NCBI RefSeq assembly: GCF_950023065.1
Contig: NC_088677.1
Location: 81,307,469 to 81,371,468 of the forward strand
Source: Planococcus citri
Lineage: Eukaryota; Arthropoda; Insecta; Hemiptera; Pseudococcidae
Reading direction: 5' to 3'
DNA: 64,000 nt
Under the pieces are notes generated by a model. The model saw only the letters and a list, made by a program, of their open reading frames with translations, was not told the origin of the DNA and searched no databases. Position 1 is the first letter of the stretch; each line of letters starts with the position of its first letter. Shown in pieces: positions 24,786-37,100 of the stretch. Position numbers and translations under genes: made by a program.

Positions 24786-26590
24786 GTCGCAAGGTCCTCT
24801 GTATTTCTGTCTGGATTTTTGAGGTCATTGACCTTCATGCACGTCTGTTTGTCTGAGTGCTTGTCTAGCTCATTAAGGTCATTTACCCGTCTGCCTGGCA
24901 TCTTCTGGTTGCCTGTTTGCCTATCTGACCTCTTAAGGTCATTGACCCATCTGTGAGACCTCTCATATGGTAGTCTGTTCACAGGTTATTGACCCATCTG
25001 TTGTCTTCTTGCCTCTCAAGACCGTCGGTGTTCCCGCCTGTCCTCTTGGGTTATTGACCCGGATATCTGGGCTCTGAAGGTCAAGGTCACTGACTAACCA
25101 GCTCAACACTCCAAGGTCATGTATTGACGTGTCTGGCTGGCCTCTTGAGATCATTGACCTGTCAGTATGGTTTCTCAAGGTCATCTGTCTATCTGTCTGG
25201 TTTGACCTCTGAAGGTCATTGACCCGTATATCTGGACTCTCGAGGTCAAGGTCACTGACTTACCCGCTCAACACTCCAAGGTCATGTATTGACATGTCTG
25301 GCTGGCCCCTTGAGATCACTGACCTGTCAGTATTGTTTCTCAAGGTCATCTGTCTGTCCGCCTGTCCGTCTAGTTTGACCTCTAAAGGTCATTGAACTAT
25401 CTGTTCAGTCTCTTGAGGTTTTTTGTATTCCTGCCTGGCCTCTAAACGTCATTGATCTGTAAACTCACCAAGTAATTGACTCACCTGTCCAGCTTCTCAA
25501 GGTTGTCTTGCGAGCTGCTTGAGGTCATTGACCCGCAAACTCTCAAGGGCACTGACTTACCTTTTTATAGCTTCTCAAGGTTGTCTATCTGCCTGTTTGG
25601 CTTGTGATGATCATTGACCTATCTGCCTGGCCTTGTAAGGTCATTGACCTGTCAGTATGGCTTCCCAAGGTCATCTGGACGGCTTCTTGAGATCATTGAC
25701 TAGTTTGTTTGCCAGCCTACTTTGACTCTCCAGGTCATTGACCTGTCTTTCTGGCTTCTCATGGTTGTCTAAGCGCCTGTCTGGCTTATTAAGGTCATTG
25801 ACCTGTCAGTGGCTTCTCAAGGTCATCTGGGCGGCTTCTTGAGATCATTGACCAGTTTGTTTGTCAGCCTACTTTGACTCTCCAGGTCATTGACCTGTCT
25901 TTCTGGCCTTTCATGGTTGTCTGAGTGCCTGTCTGGCTTATTAAGGTCACTGACCTGTCAGTATGGCTTCTCAAGGTCATCTGGCGGGCTTCTTGAGATC
26001 ATTGACTCGTTTGTTTGCCTACCTACATTGACTCTCCGGGTCATTGACTTGTCTTTCTGGATTCTCATAGTTGTCTGAGTGCCTGTCGGGACTATTAAGG
26101 TCATTGACCTATCAGTATGGCTTCCTATAAGGTCGTCTGGCGGACTTCTGGAGATCATTGACCCGTTTATTTGCCAGCCTGCCTTGACTCTGCAGGTCAT
26201 TAACCTGTCTTTCTGGCTTCTTGTGGTTGTCTGAGTGCCTGTCTGGTGTATTAAGGTCATTGACCTGTCAGTATGGCTTCCTAAGGTCGTCTGGCAGGCT
26301 TCTTGAGATCATTGACCTGTTTATTTGCCAGCCTTCCTTGACTCTCCAGGTCATTGACCTGTCTTTCTGCCCTCTCATGGTTGTCTGAGTGTCTGTTGGG
26401 CTTCTTAAGCTCATTGACCTGTATGGCTTCTCAAGGTCATCTGGCGGGCTTCTTGAGATCATTGACCCGTTTGCTTGCCAGCCTACTTTGACTCTACAAG
26501 TCATTGACCTGTCTTTCTGGCTTCTCATGGTTGTAAGCGTGCTTGTCTGGCTTATCAAGGTCATTGACCTGTTAGTATGGTTTCAAATCT
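24786..26590 (+). repeat. Tandem array of AGGTCATTGACCT (IR-1) units
   Basis: The basic unit is about 50 bp and centred on AGGTCATTGACCT, an inverted repeat of AGGTCA with one spacer base. From about 25640 a higher-order unit of about 150-157 bp is recognisable by CTCCAGGTCATTGACCTGTC at about 25730, 25880, 26033, 26190, 26343 and 26491 (with variants). At least ten perfect palindromes and many with one or two changes can be read. Linkers are rich in CTGTCTGGCTTCTC. The sequence is known as the optimal type of EcR/USP and other nuclear-receptor palindrome. Whether the array binds anything is not shown. It is related to 47845-49865 in opposite orientation. Confidence 0.85.
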
Positions 26591-26870
26591 ACCTCTTTCG
26601 CAAATGATTCATTTCAAACCGTCTCATCGTTCGCGACCGATTTATTCTAAGCCAATTCACGATCGCGATCGACTAATTTAGTGTAGTTTCTGTTTCAAAT
26701 AATATAGATTTGGCTTTCGCAAATGACTCATGTCGAATCGAATCAACATTCGCAAATGATCATTCGATTCATCATTCAAGAACGAGTCATTTCGAAACAA
26801 TAAAATTCGTGAATTCCTCTCTTTCCTCTCATCTCGATTTAGCTTGTTAGTAAACATCCCATTCAATGCC
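26591..26870. repeat. Degenerate TTCGCGAAC palindrome array, right flank
   Basis: CATCGTTCGCGACCGATTTA, CACGATCGCGATCGAC, CTTTCGCAAATGACTCATG and AACATTCGCAAATGATCATT mirror the left flank at 24530-24785. The AGGTCA array therefore sits inside a TTCGCGAA-type array. Confidence 0.55.
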
Positions 26871-29734
26871 ATAAGTAGGTATTGAAGTTTTTAAGAATCT
26901 CTCATCACATTTTGTAGTATTTTTCAAGTTTTTTTTTTTTTTTTTTTTTTTTTTGAAAAATAAAACTTGAAAGAGGGAGTGGGTGGAGAAGGTGAGAAAA
27001 TTTTCGTTTATCGAAAAAAGTGATATGATTTGTTGAATTGTATGTTTTCAAGGACGCTGATTCCAATTTTGAAACTTGTTCGACCCTGAAATGAAAAATA
27101 TTCCGAATACCTAGATTTATAAAGACTCTGATTCTCGATCTAATGATGACCGTTTGCCCAAAAAATCAAAACAAACTTCACATAGGAAGGCCAAAGATTC
27201 AAAATTTAAAAAAAAATCCAACTCCTGTATCACTCGATTTTGATTTCATTTTTTTACTGCTTGCAAATGTTACTCTACACCAATTCTTGGAAATGTTGCG
27301 AACCATTGAACTGAAAATACTCCAACAATTAACAACTCACTATGACGGAAACGTGCCGTTTATCGATAAAATCTCGCCAACTTATCGCTTGCAATTTTTA
27401 CAAAAAAATTATTCGCATCTGATTAGGAACCATTGACGAATCGATTCCAACAAAATGCAATACGTTAGAAACCGCCTCGTATTCTTAAAATGTAGCATCA
27501 TTCTATCCTATCGATCAAATAATTATATAGCGATTCCTTTCTGGTGGATTTTTTTTTTTTTGAAAGTTATGTAATTTGTTGGTAAATTATTCGCGATTGA
27601 CTGAGAACCATTGAACCGGTTTCAACGCTATATGTAATACATTGAAACCGAAATGCAGGCGTTAATATTTTTTAGTCATGTGAAAATGAAACAGAATATT
27701 TTGAGGAGTGATTTTTTGGAAATTTGCCTCGAATTTCACCTACTTAGTTGGATAATTCTTGAATGCATATGAACCACATGCACAAAATACATATCGAGTT
27801 CTGCATCAGAGTCGTCGAGAAAATTGACGCTAAATTCGCTTCTTCAAAGTTTTGTCGGCTCCGATAATTTGACGATTCATGTCATGACTTACCTAGTGAC
27901 TTCGTTTTAAAGAAAACTGGCTCGTGCAGTCGTCTCATCAAAAAATCTGAGAAAATTACTCACTTGCACATGCACTCGGTGGTGAAAATTCGGTATCGTA
28001 GGCTTTGGCACCTTGCTACTCGGAAAGGGCTACTTAGTATGCATTTTTCGTCGAATTTTAACACCATATCACTGTGTAACATGATTCTGAGAAAATTTTA
28101 AAAAGCCCAATTTTCCATCATCTAATCAAATTATCCGTCTAGCGTTAATTACAAAACTGCACAAATTAGTACCTATAATTGGCATTTTTTTCACATTACT
28201 TTTTTATCTGCTGAGTGCATGCAGACCGTGTACTCGTACATTTAATTCTCTTTCGCGTAGATGACGTAAACTGGATGAAAAAAAAAGTCGAGCGCCGGCT
28301 AATGAGCCAGCAGCTAATCTATGGTATCTATTTGCTAATGAGCTGCGAGGGTCTATAGGTTGAGCGTAGCGTTGGCTAACACGAAGTTCATGGCGTTGAA
28401 AATGTTGCATATCTGGAAATTCACCAGGTAGCCTTCGATATATCTAGTCACGCCATTTACTCGTCGTCGTCGTAGTCGTCGTGGAGATGTAATAGACGCC
28501 CAAGTCCACTTTGATATACTTTGTAGTGCATGAACATACATACATATAGCTTATATACAAAGATCCTGTTAATCTGCATGATTGTAATTTTGTTTCGCTA
28601 TGTGGGGATTGGTGTGTGTGCGGAGCTCTTTGAGATGCAATTTTTTTTTGTATATTTGTTCTAAATTTCTAATTGACGAGATCGTCCTACGAGACTCAAG
28701 TGATAGGTTTTGATCTGCAAAAACGTAGGTAGCTAGAAAAGTGAAGACAGAGATGGAGAATTGTACAAATGAGGACAGAAGTCTGGTCTGGAGTATTCAC
28801 GATATAGTGTGGTATTCGTGTCTGACTTCTGAGTGTATTTTTATAAGTTCTCTAACGTGAAGAATGAGATGAAAATCGAACAAATGCGATCAACTGTATT
28901 TTTTTTTTCTTTTACCATAGCTGGGCAAAAAATGTACAAACGAAAAAAAAACGAAGAAAAAGACATGACGATGAAGAGAAAAAAAAACAACAACAACAAA
29001 TACGTATTGAATGAAACTCACGTATTTCATCATGTAGGTATAGGTAGCGTATACCTTTGAAAAATAGATAGTATATTACGTATCATAGTATGTAGTAAAA
29101 AGTAAAAACGTGAAGAACGATTCGAGTTGGCTTATAACATGATAAGTACAGTGTTGGGAAAGGGGACGAGGAAATAGTGGATCGTTTTCACGAGTATTTT
29201 CTCATATAAACAGGGCACAGACTGACTATGAAGGTAGAAATTGGCGAACTCGCGTGCCTCGGTTTTATTCTCTCGGTGTGGTTGCCTTGTCCCCAACTAT
29301 GGTCTGGACTCTGGAGTGCTGCGTATCTAAAGATATAAGCCATATAGACATTAATACAGTATGGTGAGGTATGCTATGTGTGTACTGTGTATCGTAGGTA
29401 TAGTGTATAGGTACCTATGTTTAGATGTAGAAAATACCTACCGAAGTAGACAATGAGCAAACGGCCAGCGTCGTTGTAAAGGAAACAGGGCAAAGGGTAA
29501 TAAACGCGCTCGGCTGTGTTTTCCTTCGTATCGATCGCACGGTCACTGAAGTAATCACGATCCCGGTCCTCGATGTGAAACGTAGCTGCTTATCTTGGCT
29601 TTTTTTTATGGTTATTGCATAGATGAGAGTCTTGGGTTTCTGAAAGTAGAAAAAACTAGACAGCTGCGCCAAGCGCAGCTGTAACAGTGTGCGTAGCTTC
29701 TTTAGTTTGGACAGCGCAACGCAATTTTGGCAAA
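26871..29734. other. Mostly single-copy-looking DNA, no confirmed gene
   Basis: Contains a T homopolymer of about 26 bp (26929-26954). There is a loose threefold repeat of GAACCATTGA (27302, 27427, 27608) next to ATTATTCGC, and a G+C-richer island (28000-29720) with GTCGTCGTCGTAGTCGTCG (28465-28483). The plus frame 27143-27436 (97 codons) and minus frame 29741-29421 (106 codons) look domain-free. Nothing supports an expressed gene. Confidence 0.3.
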
Positions 29735-32700
29735 GAAGCATAACAAAATTTCAAAAAAAGGCGCAACTTCGAAAAAAGCACAATGCGACTTCAAAATAAT
29801 AAGCACAATGCGATTTAGAAAAAAATCACAACGCAAATTTCAAAAATAGAACAAGATTCCGAAAAAAATCAAAATACGATTTTGAAAAAAAAGCATAACG
29901 CAACTTCTTAAAAAAAACGATTGGAATTTTGAAAGCAGAACGCAATCATGATTTTAAAAAAAATCACAATACGGTTATGAAAAAAAAGCACATCACGATT
30001 TTCAAAAAAAGCACAAAGCAACTTTGGAAAAAAGCAATTGGGATTTTGAAAGCAGAACGCAATGATGATTTAAAAAAAAGCACAACGCGATTTTGAAAAA
30101 AGGCACAACGCGAATTTTAGTTTAAAAAAAGCACAACGCGATTTCGAAAAAAAAGCACAACACAATTTTGAAAAAAAAGCACAACGCAATTTTGAAAAAA
30201 AGCACAGTGCGAACTTTGAAAAAAGATCAACGCGAATTCTCAAAAAAGCACAAGGCCAACTTTGAAAAAAAGCACAATGCGACTTCGGAAAAAAAAGCAC
30301 AACGCAAATGTTGTAAAAAAACAGAACGCGAACTTCAAAAAAAAAGCACAACGCGATTTTGAACGCGATTTTGAAAAAAAAAGCACCACGCAATTTCGGA
30401 AAAAAGCACAACGTGATTTTGAAAAAAAAGCGAACTTTGAAAAAAAGCACAACGCGATTTCAAAAAAAAGCACAATGCAATTTTGAAAAAAAAACATGAT
30501 TTTGAAAAAAAAGCACAACACGATTTTGGAAAAAAAGCACAACGTGAACTTCAAAAAAAAAAGCACAATGAGGACTTCGAAAAAAAAGCACAACACGATT
30601 TTGAAAAAAAAGGCACAACGCGAATTTTAGTGAAAAAAAAGCACAACGCGATTTTGAAAAAAAAGCACAATGCAAACTTTGAAAAAAAGCTCAACGTGAA
30701 TTCTGAAAAAAGCACAAGGCCAACTTTGAAAAAAAGCACAATGCGGATTTTGGAAAAAAAACACCGCGATTTCGAAAAAAAGCACAACGCTGTTTCAGAA
30801 AAAAAAGCACAATGCGAACGTCGAAAAAAAGCACAACGCAAACTTCAAAAAAAAAGCACAACGAGATTTTGAACGCGATTTTGAAAAAAAAACACCACGC
30901 AATTTTGGAAAAAAAAGTACAATACAATTTCAGAAAAAAAGCACAATGTGAACGTTGAAAAAAAACAACTCGAACGTTGGAAAAAAACACAATGCGATTT
31001 CAAAAAAAAAACAACGCGATTTTCATTTTAAAAAGCACAACGCGAACTTTGAAAAAAAGCACAAAGCAAATTTTGGAAAAAAAGCACAATGCGATTTCAA
31101 AAAAAAGCACCACGCAATTTCAGAAAAAGAAGCACAACGCGATTTTTAAAAAAAAAGCACGACGAGAACTTCAAAAAAAAGAACACAACGCGAATTTTAG
31201 GAAAAAAAGCACAACGCGAATTTTAGAAAAAAAGCACAACGCGATTTTTAGAAAAAAAGCACAACGCGATTTTTAAAAAAAAAACACAACGCAAATTTTG
31301 GAAAAAAAGCATGTGATTTTTAAAAAAAAGCGCAACGCGAACTTTGAAAAAAAAGGCACAACAAAATTTTGAAAAAAAGCACCACACCATTTTGGAAAAA
31401 AAGCATAACGCGATTTTGGAAAAAAAGCATAACGCGATTTTGAAAAAAAAACACGAGATTTAAAAAAAAAGCACAACGCGAATTTTAGAAAAAAAGCACA
31501 ACGCGATTTTTAAAAAAAAAACACACAACGCAAATTTTGGAAAAAAAGCACGTGATTTTAAAAAAAAAGCGCAACGCGAACTTTGAAAAAAAAGGCACAA
31601 CAAAATTTTGAAAAAAAGCACCACACCATTTTGGAAAAAAAGCACAACGAGATTTTTTAAAAACAAAGCACAGCGTGATTTTGAAAAAAAACGCACAACA
31701 CAATTTTGAAAAAAAAGCACAACGCGATTTCAAAAAAAAGCACCACGCAATTTCAGAAAAAGAAGCACAACGCGATTTTTAAAAAAAAGCACGACGAGAA
31801 CTTCAAAAAAAAAGAACACAACGCGAATTTTAGGAAAAAAAGCACAACGCAAATTTTAGAAAAAAAAGCACAACGCGATTTTTTTTAAAAAAAAACAACG
31901 CAAATTTTGGAAAAAAAGCACGTGATTTAAAAAAAAAAGCGCAACGCAAACTTTGAAAAAAAAGGCACAACAAAATTTTGAAAAAAAGCACCACACCATT
32001 TTGGAAAAAAAGCACGAGATTTTTTAAAAACAAAGCACAACGCGATTTTGAAAAAAAAGCACAACTCGAACTTCAAAAAAAAAGAACAACGCAAATTTTA
32101 GGAAAAAAAGAACCACGCAAATTTTAGAAAAAAAGCACAACGCGATTTTTTTTAAAAAAAAGCACAACGGGAATTTTGGAAAAAAAGCACAATGTGATTT
32201 TTAAAAAAAAAAGCCCAACGCAAACTTTGAAAAAAAAGCACAACGCGAACTTCAAAAAAAAGGCACAACAAAATTTTGAAAAAAAAGCATAACGCGATTT
32301 TGAAGAAAAAAGCACAACGCGATTTTAAAAAAAAAGCACAACGCGATTTTAAAAAAAAAGCACAACGCGAATTTTGAAAAAAAAGCACAACGTGATTTTT
32401 AAAAAAAAGCGCAACGCGAACTTTGAAAAAAAAGCACAACGCGAACTTCAAAAATCAAGGCACAACAAAATTTTGAAAAAAAGCACCACACCATTTTGGA
32501 AAAAAAGCATAACGCGATTTTGAAAAAAAAGCATAACGCGATTTTGAAAAAAAAAGCACAACGAGATTTAAAAAAAAAAGCACAACGCGAATTTTAGAAA
32601 AAAAGCACAACGCGATTTTTTTAAAAAAAAAAACAACGCAAATTTTGGAAAAAAAGCGCAACGTGATTTTGAAAAAAAAGCACAACGTGAACTTCAAAAA

Positions 32701-33012
32701 GAATCACAACGCAATTTCGAAAAAAAAGCACCACACAATTTCGAAAAAAAAGCACAACGCGATTTTGAAAAAAAAGCACAACGCGAACTTCAAAATAAAA
32801 AAATAACGCGAATTTTAGAAAAAAAGCACAACGCGTTTTCGAAAAAAAGCACCACGCAATTTCAGAAAAAGAAGCACAACGCGAACTTTGAAAAAAAACA
32901 CAATGCAAATTTTAGGAATTGAAAAGCACTAGATTTCGAAAAAAAAGCAGGACACAATTTTTAAAAAAAAGCACAACACGATTTTGAAAAAAAAAGCACA
33001 ACGCGATTCCGA
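29735..33012. repeat. 3.3-kb minisatellite, GCACAACGCGA + A-tract
   Basis: About 150 units of about 20-23 bp, consensus GCACAACGCGATTTTGAAAAAA with variants (GCGAACTTCAAAAAAA, GCGAATTTTAGAAAAAA, GCACCACGCAATTTC). Larger blocks have been duplicated: GCACGACGAGAACTTC recurs at about 31158 and 31790, and CACCACACCATTTTGGAAAA at about 31379, 31619, 31989 and 32485. Lys-rich plus frames and Phe/Cys-rich minus frames (60-129 codons) are by-products of the repeat. Unit length near two helical turns places the A-tracts in phase. Confidence 0.9.
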
Positions 33013-33119
33013 ATACACTATGCTATGCTATTCTGAAAGCTCCGGAGCACAACGTGATATATCAGGAAAGCATAAGCACTGCACTACTGAGAGATTGAGA
33101 GAACCTCTTGGGAGCACAG

Positions 33120-33272
33120 CAAAATCACAAATGACTGGAGGTTTTGATTCTGAAAGGGTAACCACCTGCTTTCAGCATCTACGTGTGTAAATGAAACACC
33201 TGCAGGTGTTTCACAAATGACTGGTGGGTTTTCATTCCGAAAGGGTAACCACCTGCTTTCGGCATCTAGTCT
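33120..33272. repeat. Tandem duplication around a perfect 22-bp palindrome
   Basis: CACAAATGACTGGAGGTTTT.. GAAAGGGTAACCACCTGCTT at about 33126-33183 recurs at 33212-33270. Between the copies lies a perfect 22-bp palindrome, TGAAACACCTG and its reverse complement (33192-33213). Confidence 0.7.
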
Positions 33273-33395
33273 AAAATTGAACAATGGGAAAGATAACACT
33301 GTAGATAAGAATATTTTAGGACCCCTGCAGTGTTACATTTTAAAACCGATGTCGGCTTCCCTTTTGATACCTTTCTCATTGTTCAATTTTGAAAA
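33270..33395. mobile_element. Possible 0.12-kb miniature TIR element
   Basis: AAAATTGAACAATGGGAAAG at about 33271-33290 is matched in inverse by CTTTCTCATTGTTCAATTTT at about 33371-33390, roughly 18 of 20 bases. Also GTCGGCTTCCCTTTTGATA occurs in the element (33352) and again just outside (33418). No target duplication was proven. Confidence 0.4.
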
Positions 33396-33482
33396 TTTAA
33401 AGTCGGCTTCGCTTTTGTCGGCTTCCCTTTTGATATGGCCCTTTTCCCTTTTTTATTCTTTTTTTGGTACAAATTTTCGTAA

Positions 33483-33528
33483 TTAATTGCAATTACTCAA
33501 GAAGCTAATTGAGTAATTGCAATTATAA
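33483..33528. repeat. AT-rich inverted repeat (hairpin)
   Basis: AATTGCAATTACTCAA and TTGAGTAATTGCAATT are separated by about 12 bp, giving a 16-bp perfect stem. It could be a remnant TIR pair or cruciform-prone DNA. Function is unknown. Confidence 0.7.
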
Positions 33529-33539
33529 TTACGACATTC

Positions 33540-34125
33540 CCTCCCTCAAGTTATGCCTCACCTACCTACGAAAGATTCAAAAACATCGGTCCATTCCTCT
33601 AAGAGAACATTCGAGCCAAAGAATTTTTCAACTTTCGGAACGAAACCAATAGTGTGCTACGCACACTAAAAAGGTACTCGTATTCGAGAATTTTTTCGAA
33701 ATGAAGGTTGTTTCTGGTGGGTTATTCGGTTACGTTTTTGAAGTGGATTTGGTACTGCTGAGTGTAGTTTTAGCCTAGGGAGGCGTTTTTGATTGGTTTT
33801 TGTGCCAAAATCTGTTGCAGAAAGAAATTTTTTTTTGAAAAGATGCCGAAATTTTTAGAATTTGAGAAAAAATGTGTTTGTTGGTGTATCGTAAATCGAA
33901 ATTCGTTTATAGCTTGGTGAGAGAACCATTTTTAGACTGGGCAGAGATCTAAATAACGTTGATGAATAGTCCAACAAATGAACCACCTAAGGCCAAAATT
34001 CTTGTCCTAAATCTTTATCGACTCGAAATACGTACATCAATAATCGATATTGCAACATTTGAGAAAAAGTGAAAATCTTTGAGGTTTTTTTTTGTATCTA
34101 TAGAGAGCCCTTTGTCACGCCATTT
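33540..34125. other. AT-rich interval without recognised gene
   Basis: No coding, RNA or tandem signal beyond homopolymers. Confidence 0.35.
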
Positions 34126-34129
34126 ATTT

Positions 34130-37100
34130 GAGGATTTGATTTTTTAGTGATTCATTCGTTCCCATCCCGAATACTTCATGCTTTCTGAGGGAATCATTCG
34201 TAAACGAATCAACTCGAATTTTTTTTTGATATGTTGGTAATGTAATGTATTGATTTATGGTTTCATTTTCATTTGGTTTAATTCACTGGTGATTCATTCG
34301 CGAACGTTTGAAAAAATTAATCTGTATCACGTTTTTCTCTCACAAGATTTGATTGATTTAGCTGTAATTTAGTCGTTCTTAAAACTTTTGTAGATAAATC
34401 AAAAAATGTTTCGTTCTATCTTGTTGCTTATTATCTGATTTAGTTTCAAAATGATTCAGTCGTTCACGAACGATATTTTACTCTGAGCAAGTCGTTCTCG
34501 AACGACTGATTCGCTACTTTTTTTGATGGGTGAAGAAAAACTTATGTTTTGTCTTTTGTTGTATTTCTCTGAGTTGATTTTCAAGTGATTCAGTTGTTCG
34601 CGAATGATTTCTTTCCTCTGAAAAAGTCGTTCGCGAACGACTGATTCGCCACTCTTGTTGATAGGTCGAAAAATGTTTCGTTTTGTGTTTTGTTGTATTT
34701 CTCTGAGTTGATTTTCAAATGATTCAGTCGTTCGCGAATGACTTTTTCCTTCGAGCATGTCGTTCGCGAACGACTGATTTACCACTTTTGTTGATAGGTC
34801 AAAAAAATGTTTCGTTTTTTCTTGTCCTGTGTTATCGGATTTGATTTTCAAGTGGTTCAGTCGTTCGCGAACGATTTTTCTTTTCTGAGTAAGTCGTTCG
34901 CGAACGACTGATTCACCACTCATGTTGAAAGGTCAAAAAAATGTTTCATTTTGTCTTGTCCAACGTTATCTGATTTGGTTTTCAAATGATTCAGTCGTTC
35001 GCGAACGACTTTTTTCTTCTGGGCAAGTCGTTCGCGAACGACTAATTCGCCACTCTTGTTGATAGGTCGAAAAATGTTTCGTTTTGTCTTTTGTTGTATT
35101 TCTCTGAGTTGATTTTCAAGTGATTCAGTCGTTCATGAACGACTTTCATTCTCAGAGCAACTCGTTCGCGAACGACTGATTCACCACTTATGTTGATGGT
35201 TCAAAAAAATGTTTTGTTTTGTCTTGTCCTGTGTTATTTGATTTGGGTTTCAAGTGATTCAGTCGTTCGCGAACGACTTTTCTTCTGAGCAAGTCATTCG
35301 TGAACGATTGATTCGACACTTTTGTTGACAGTTCTAAAAAAATTTTGTTCTTTCGTTTTGCCTTGTGTTGTATTTATCTTAGATGGTTTTCAAGTGATTC
35401 AGTCGTTCGCGAACGATTTTCCTGTTCTGAGCAAGTCATTCGCGAACGGCTGATTCACTACTTTTGTTGATAAATCAAAAAATGTTACGTTCTTTCGTTT
35501 GCCTTGTGTTGTATTTATCTGATTTGGTTTTCAAGTGATTCAGTCGTTCGCGAACGACTCTTTTCCTCTGAGCTAGTCGTTCGCGATCGACTGATTCACC
35601 ACCTTTCTTGAATGGTCAAAAAAATGTTTTGTTTTATCTTTTTCCTGTGTTTTCTGACTTGATTTTCAAGTGATTCAGTCGTTCGCGAACGACTGATTCA
35701 CTACTTTTGTTGATAGGTCAACAAAATGTTTCGTTTTGTCTTGTCCTGTGTCATTTGATTTGGTTTTCAAGTGACTCAGAACGAATTTTTTCCTCTGAGG
35801 AAGTCGTTCGTGAACGACTGATTCACCACTTTTGCTGATAGGTCTAAAAATGTTTCGTTATTTCGTTTTGTCTTGTGTCGTATTTATCTGATATGGTTTT
35901 CAAGTGATTCAGTCGTTCGTGAACGACTCTTTTCCTCTGAGCAAGTCGTTCGCGAACGACTGATTCGCCACTTTTGTTGATAGGTCAAAAAAATGTTTCG
36001 TTTTATTTTGTCCTGTGTTATCTGATTTGGTTTTCAAGGGATTTAGTCGTTCACGAACGATTTTTCTTTTCTGAGCAAGTGATTCACCACCTTCCTTGAT
36101 AGATCAAAAAAATGTTTCGTTCTATCTTGTCCTGTGTTATCTGTTTTGGTTTTCAAGTGATTCAGTCGTTCGCGAATGGGTTTCCTGTTCTGATCAAGTC
36201 GTTCGCGAACGACTGATTCACCACTTTTGCTGATAGGTCAAAAAAATATTTCGTTTTATCTTGTCCTGTGTTATCTGATTTGGTTTTCAAGTGATTCATT
36301 CGTTCGCGAACGACTCTTTTCCTCTGAGCAAGTCGTTCGCGAACGACTGATTCGCCACTTTTGTTGATAGGTCAAAAAAATGTTTCGTTTTATTTTGTCC
36401 TGTGCTATCTGATTGGGTTTTCAAGTGATTCAGTCGTTCGCGAACGATTTTCCCGTTCCGAACAAGTCGTTCGCGAACGACTGATTCACAACTTTTGTCG
36501 ATGGATCAAAAAATGTCTCGTTTTGTTTTGTCCTGCACCATTATCTGGTTTTCTTTTCATGTGATTCAGTCGGTCGTTCTCAACTGATTCATTATTTCTG
36601 AGCAAATCGTTTGCGAATGAACTGAGTACCGGTTTCAAATTTTAATGATAGCATCAAAATGTCGAGTTTCGTCATGACAACCATGCTTATTTCAGTTTTT
36701 CAAAGATTTCATTCGTTCGCGATGAACGAGTTGTTTTTTTAGCAAGTCTAGTGCGAACGATATGTTTAACTACATACAAGTTTTGTTGATGGATTATAGA
36801 ATGTTTTGTTTTGTCTAATTTTGATTCAGTCGTTCGCGAACGATTTATCTCTTTTGAGCAACTCGTAATTTTTGTTGATAAATTTAGAATGTGAAGTGTT
36901 TGCTTTTGCGGTGTATAATTTTCCATCTGATCTCATTTATTGGTGACTCATTCATTCGTGAACGATTTTGCACCCCTATATAATGAATCGTTCACGAACG
37001 AATCATCTTCAATTTTCATTGATATGGAGTTTGATAATGTCAAATCAAATTTTGCCATTTCTTCTTTCAATTGATTCGACTTAGTGGTGATTAAGTCGTT

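Noticed and set aside
29735..33012. Many Lys-rich (plus) and Phe/Cys-rich (minus) open frames of 60-129 codons
   Set aside because: They are forced by the 20-23 bp A-tract repeat, overlap each other on both strands and have no domain.
29735..33012. CRISPR-like regular repeat spacing
   Set aside because: Repeats are contiguous with no unique spacers, and the context is eukaryotic.
34456..34923. 155-codon minus frame with repeated VVRERL motifs
   Set aside because: It translates the palindromic satellite; the repeats are the DNA unit, not a protein repeat family.
34450..36600. Heat-shock-element or E2F reading of TTCGCGAA
   Set aside because: The spacing does not follow nGAAnnTTCn arrays and the E2F core (TTTSGCGC) is absent; only palindromicity is supported.
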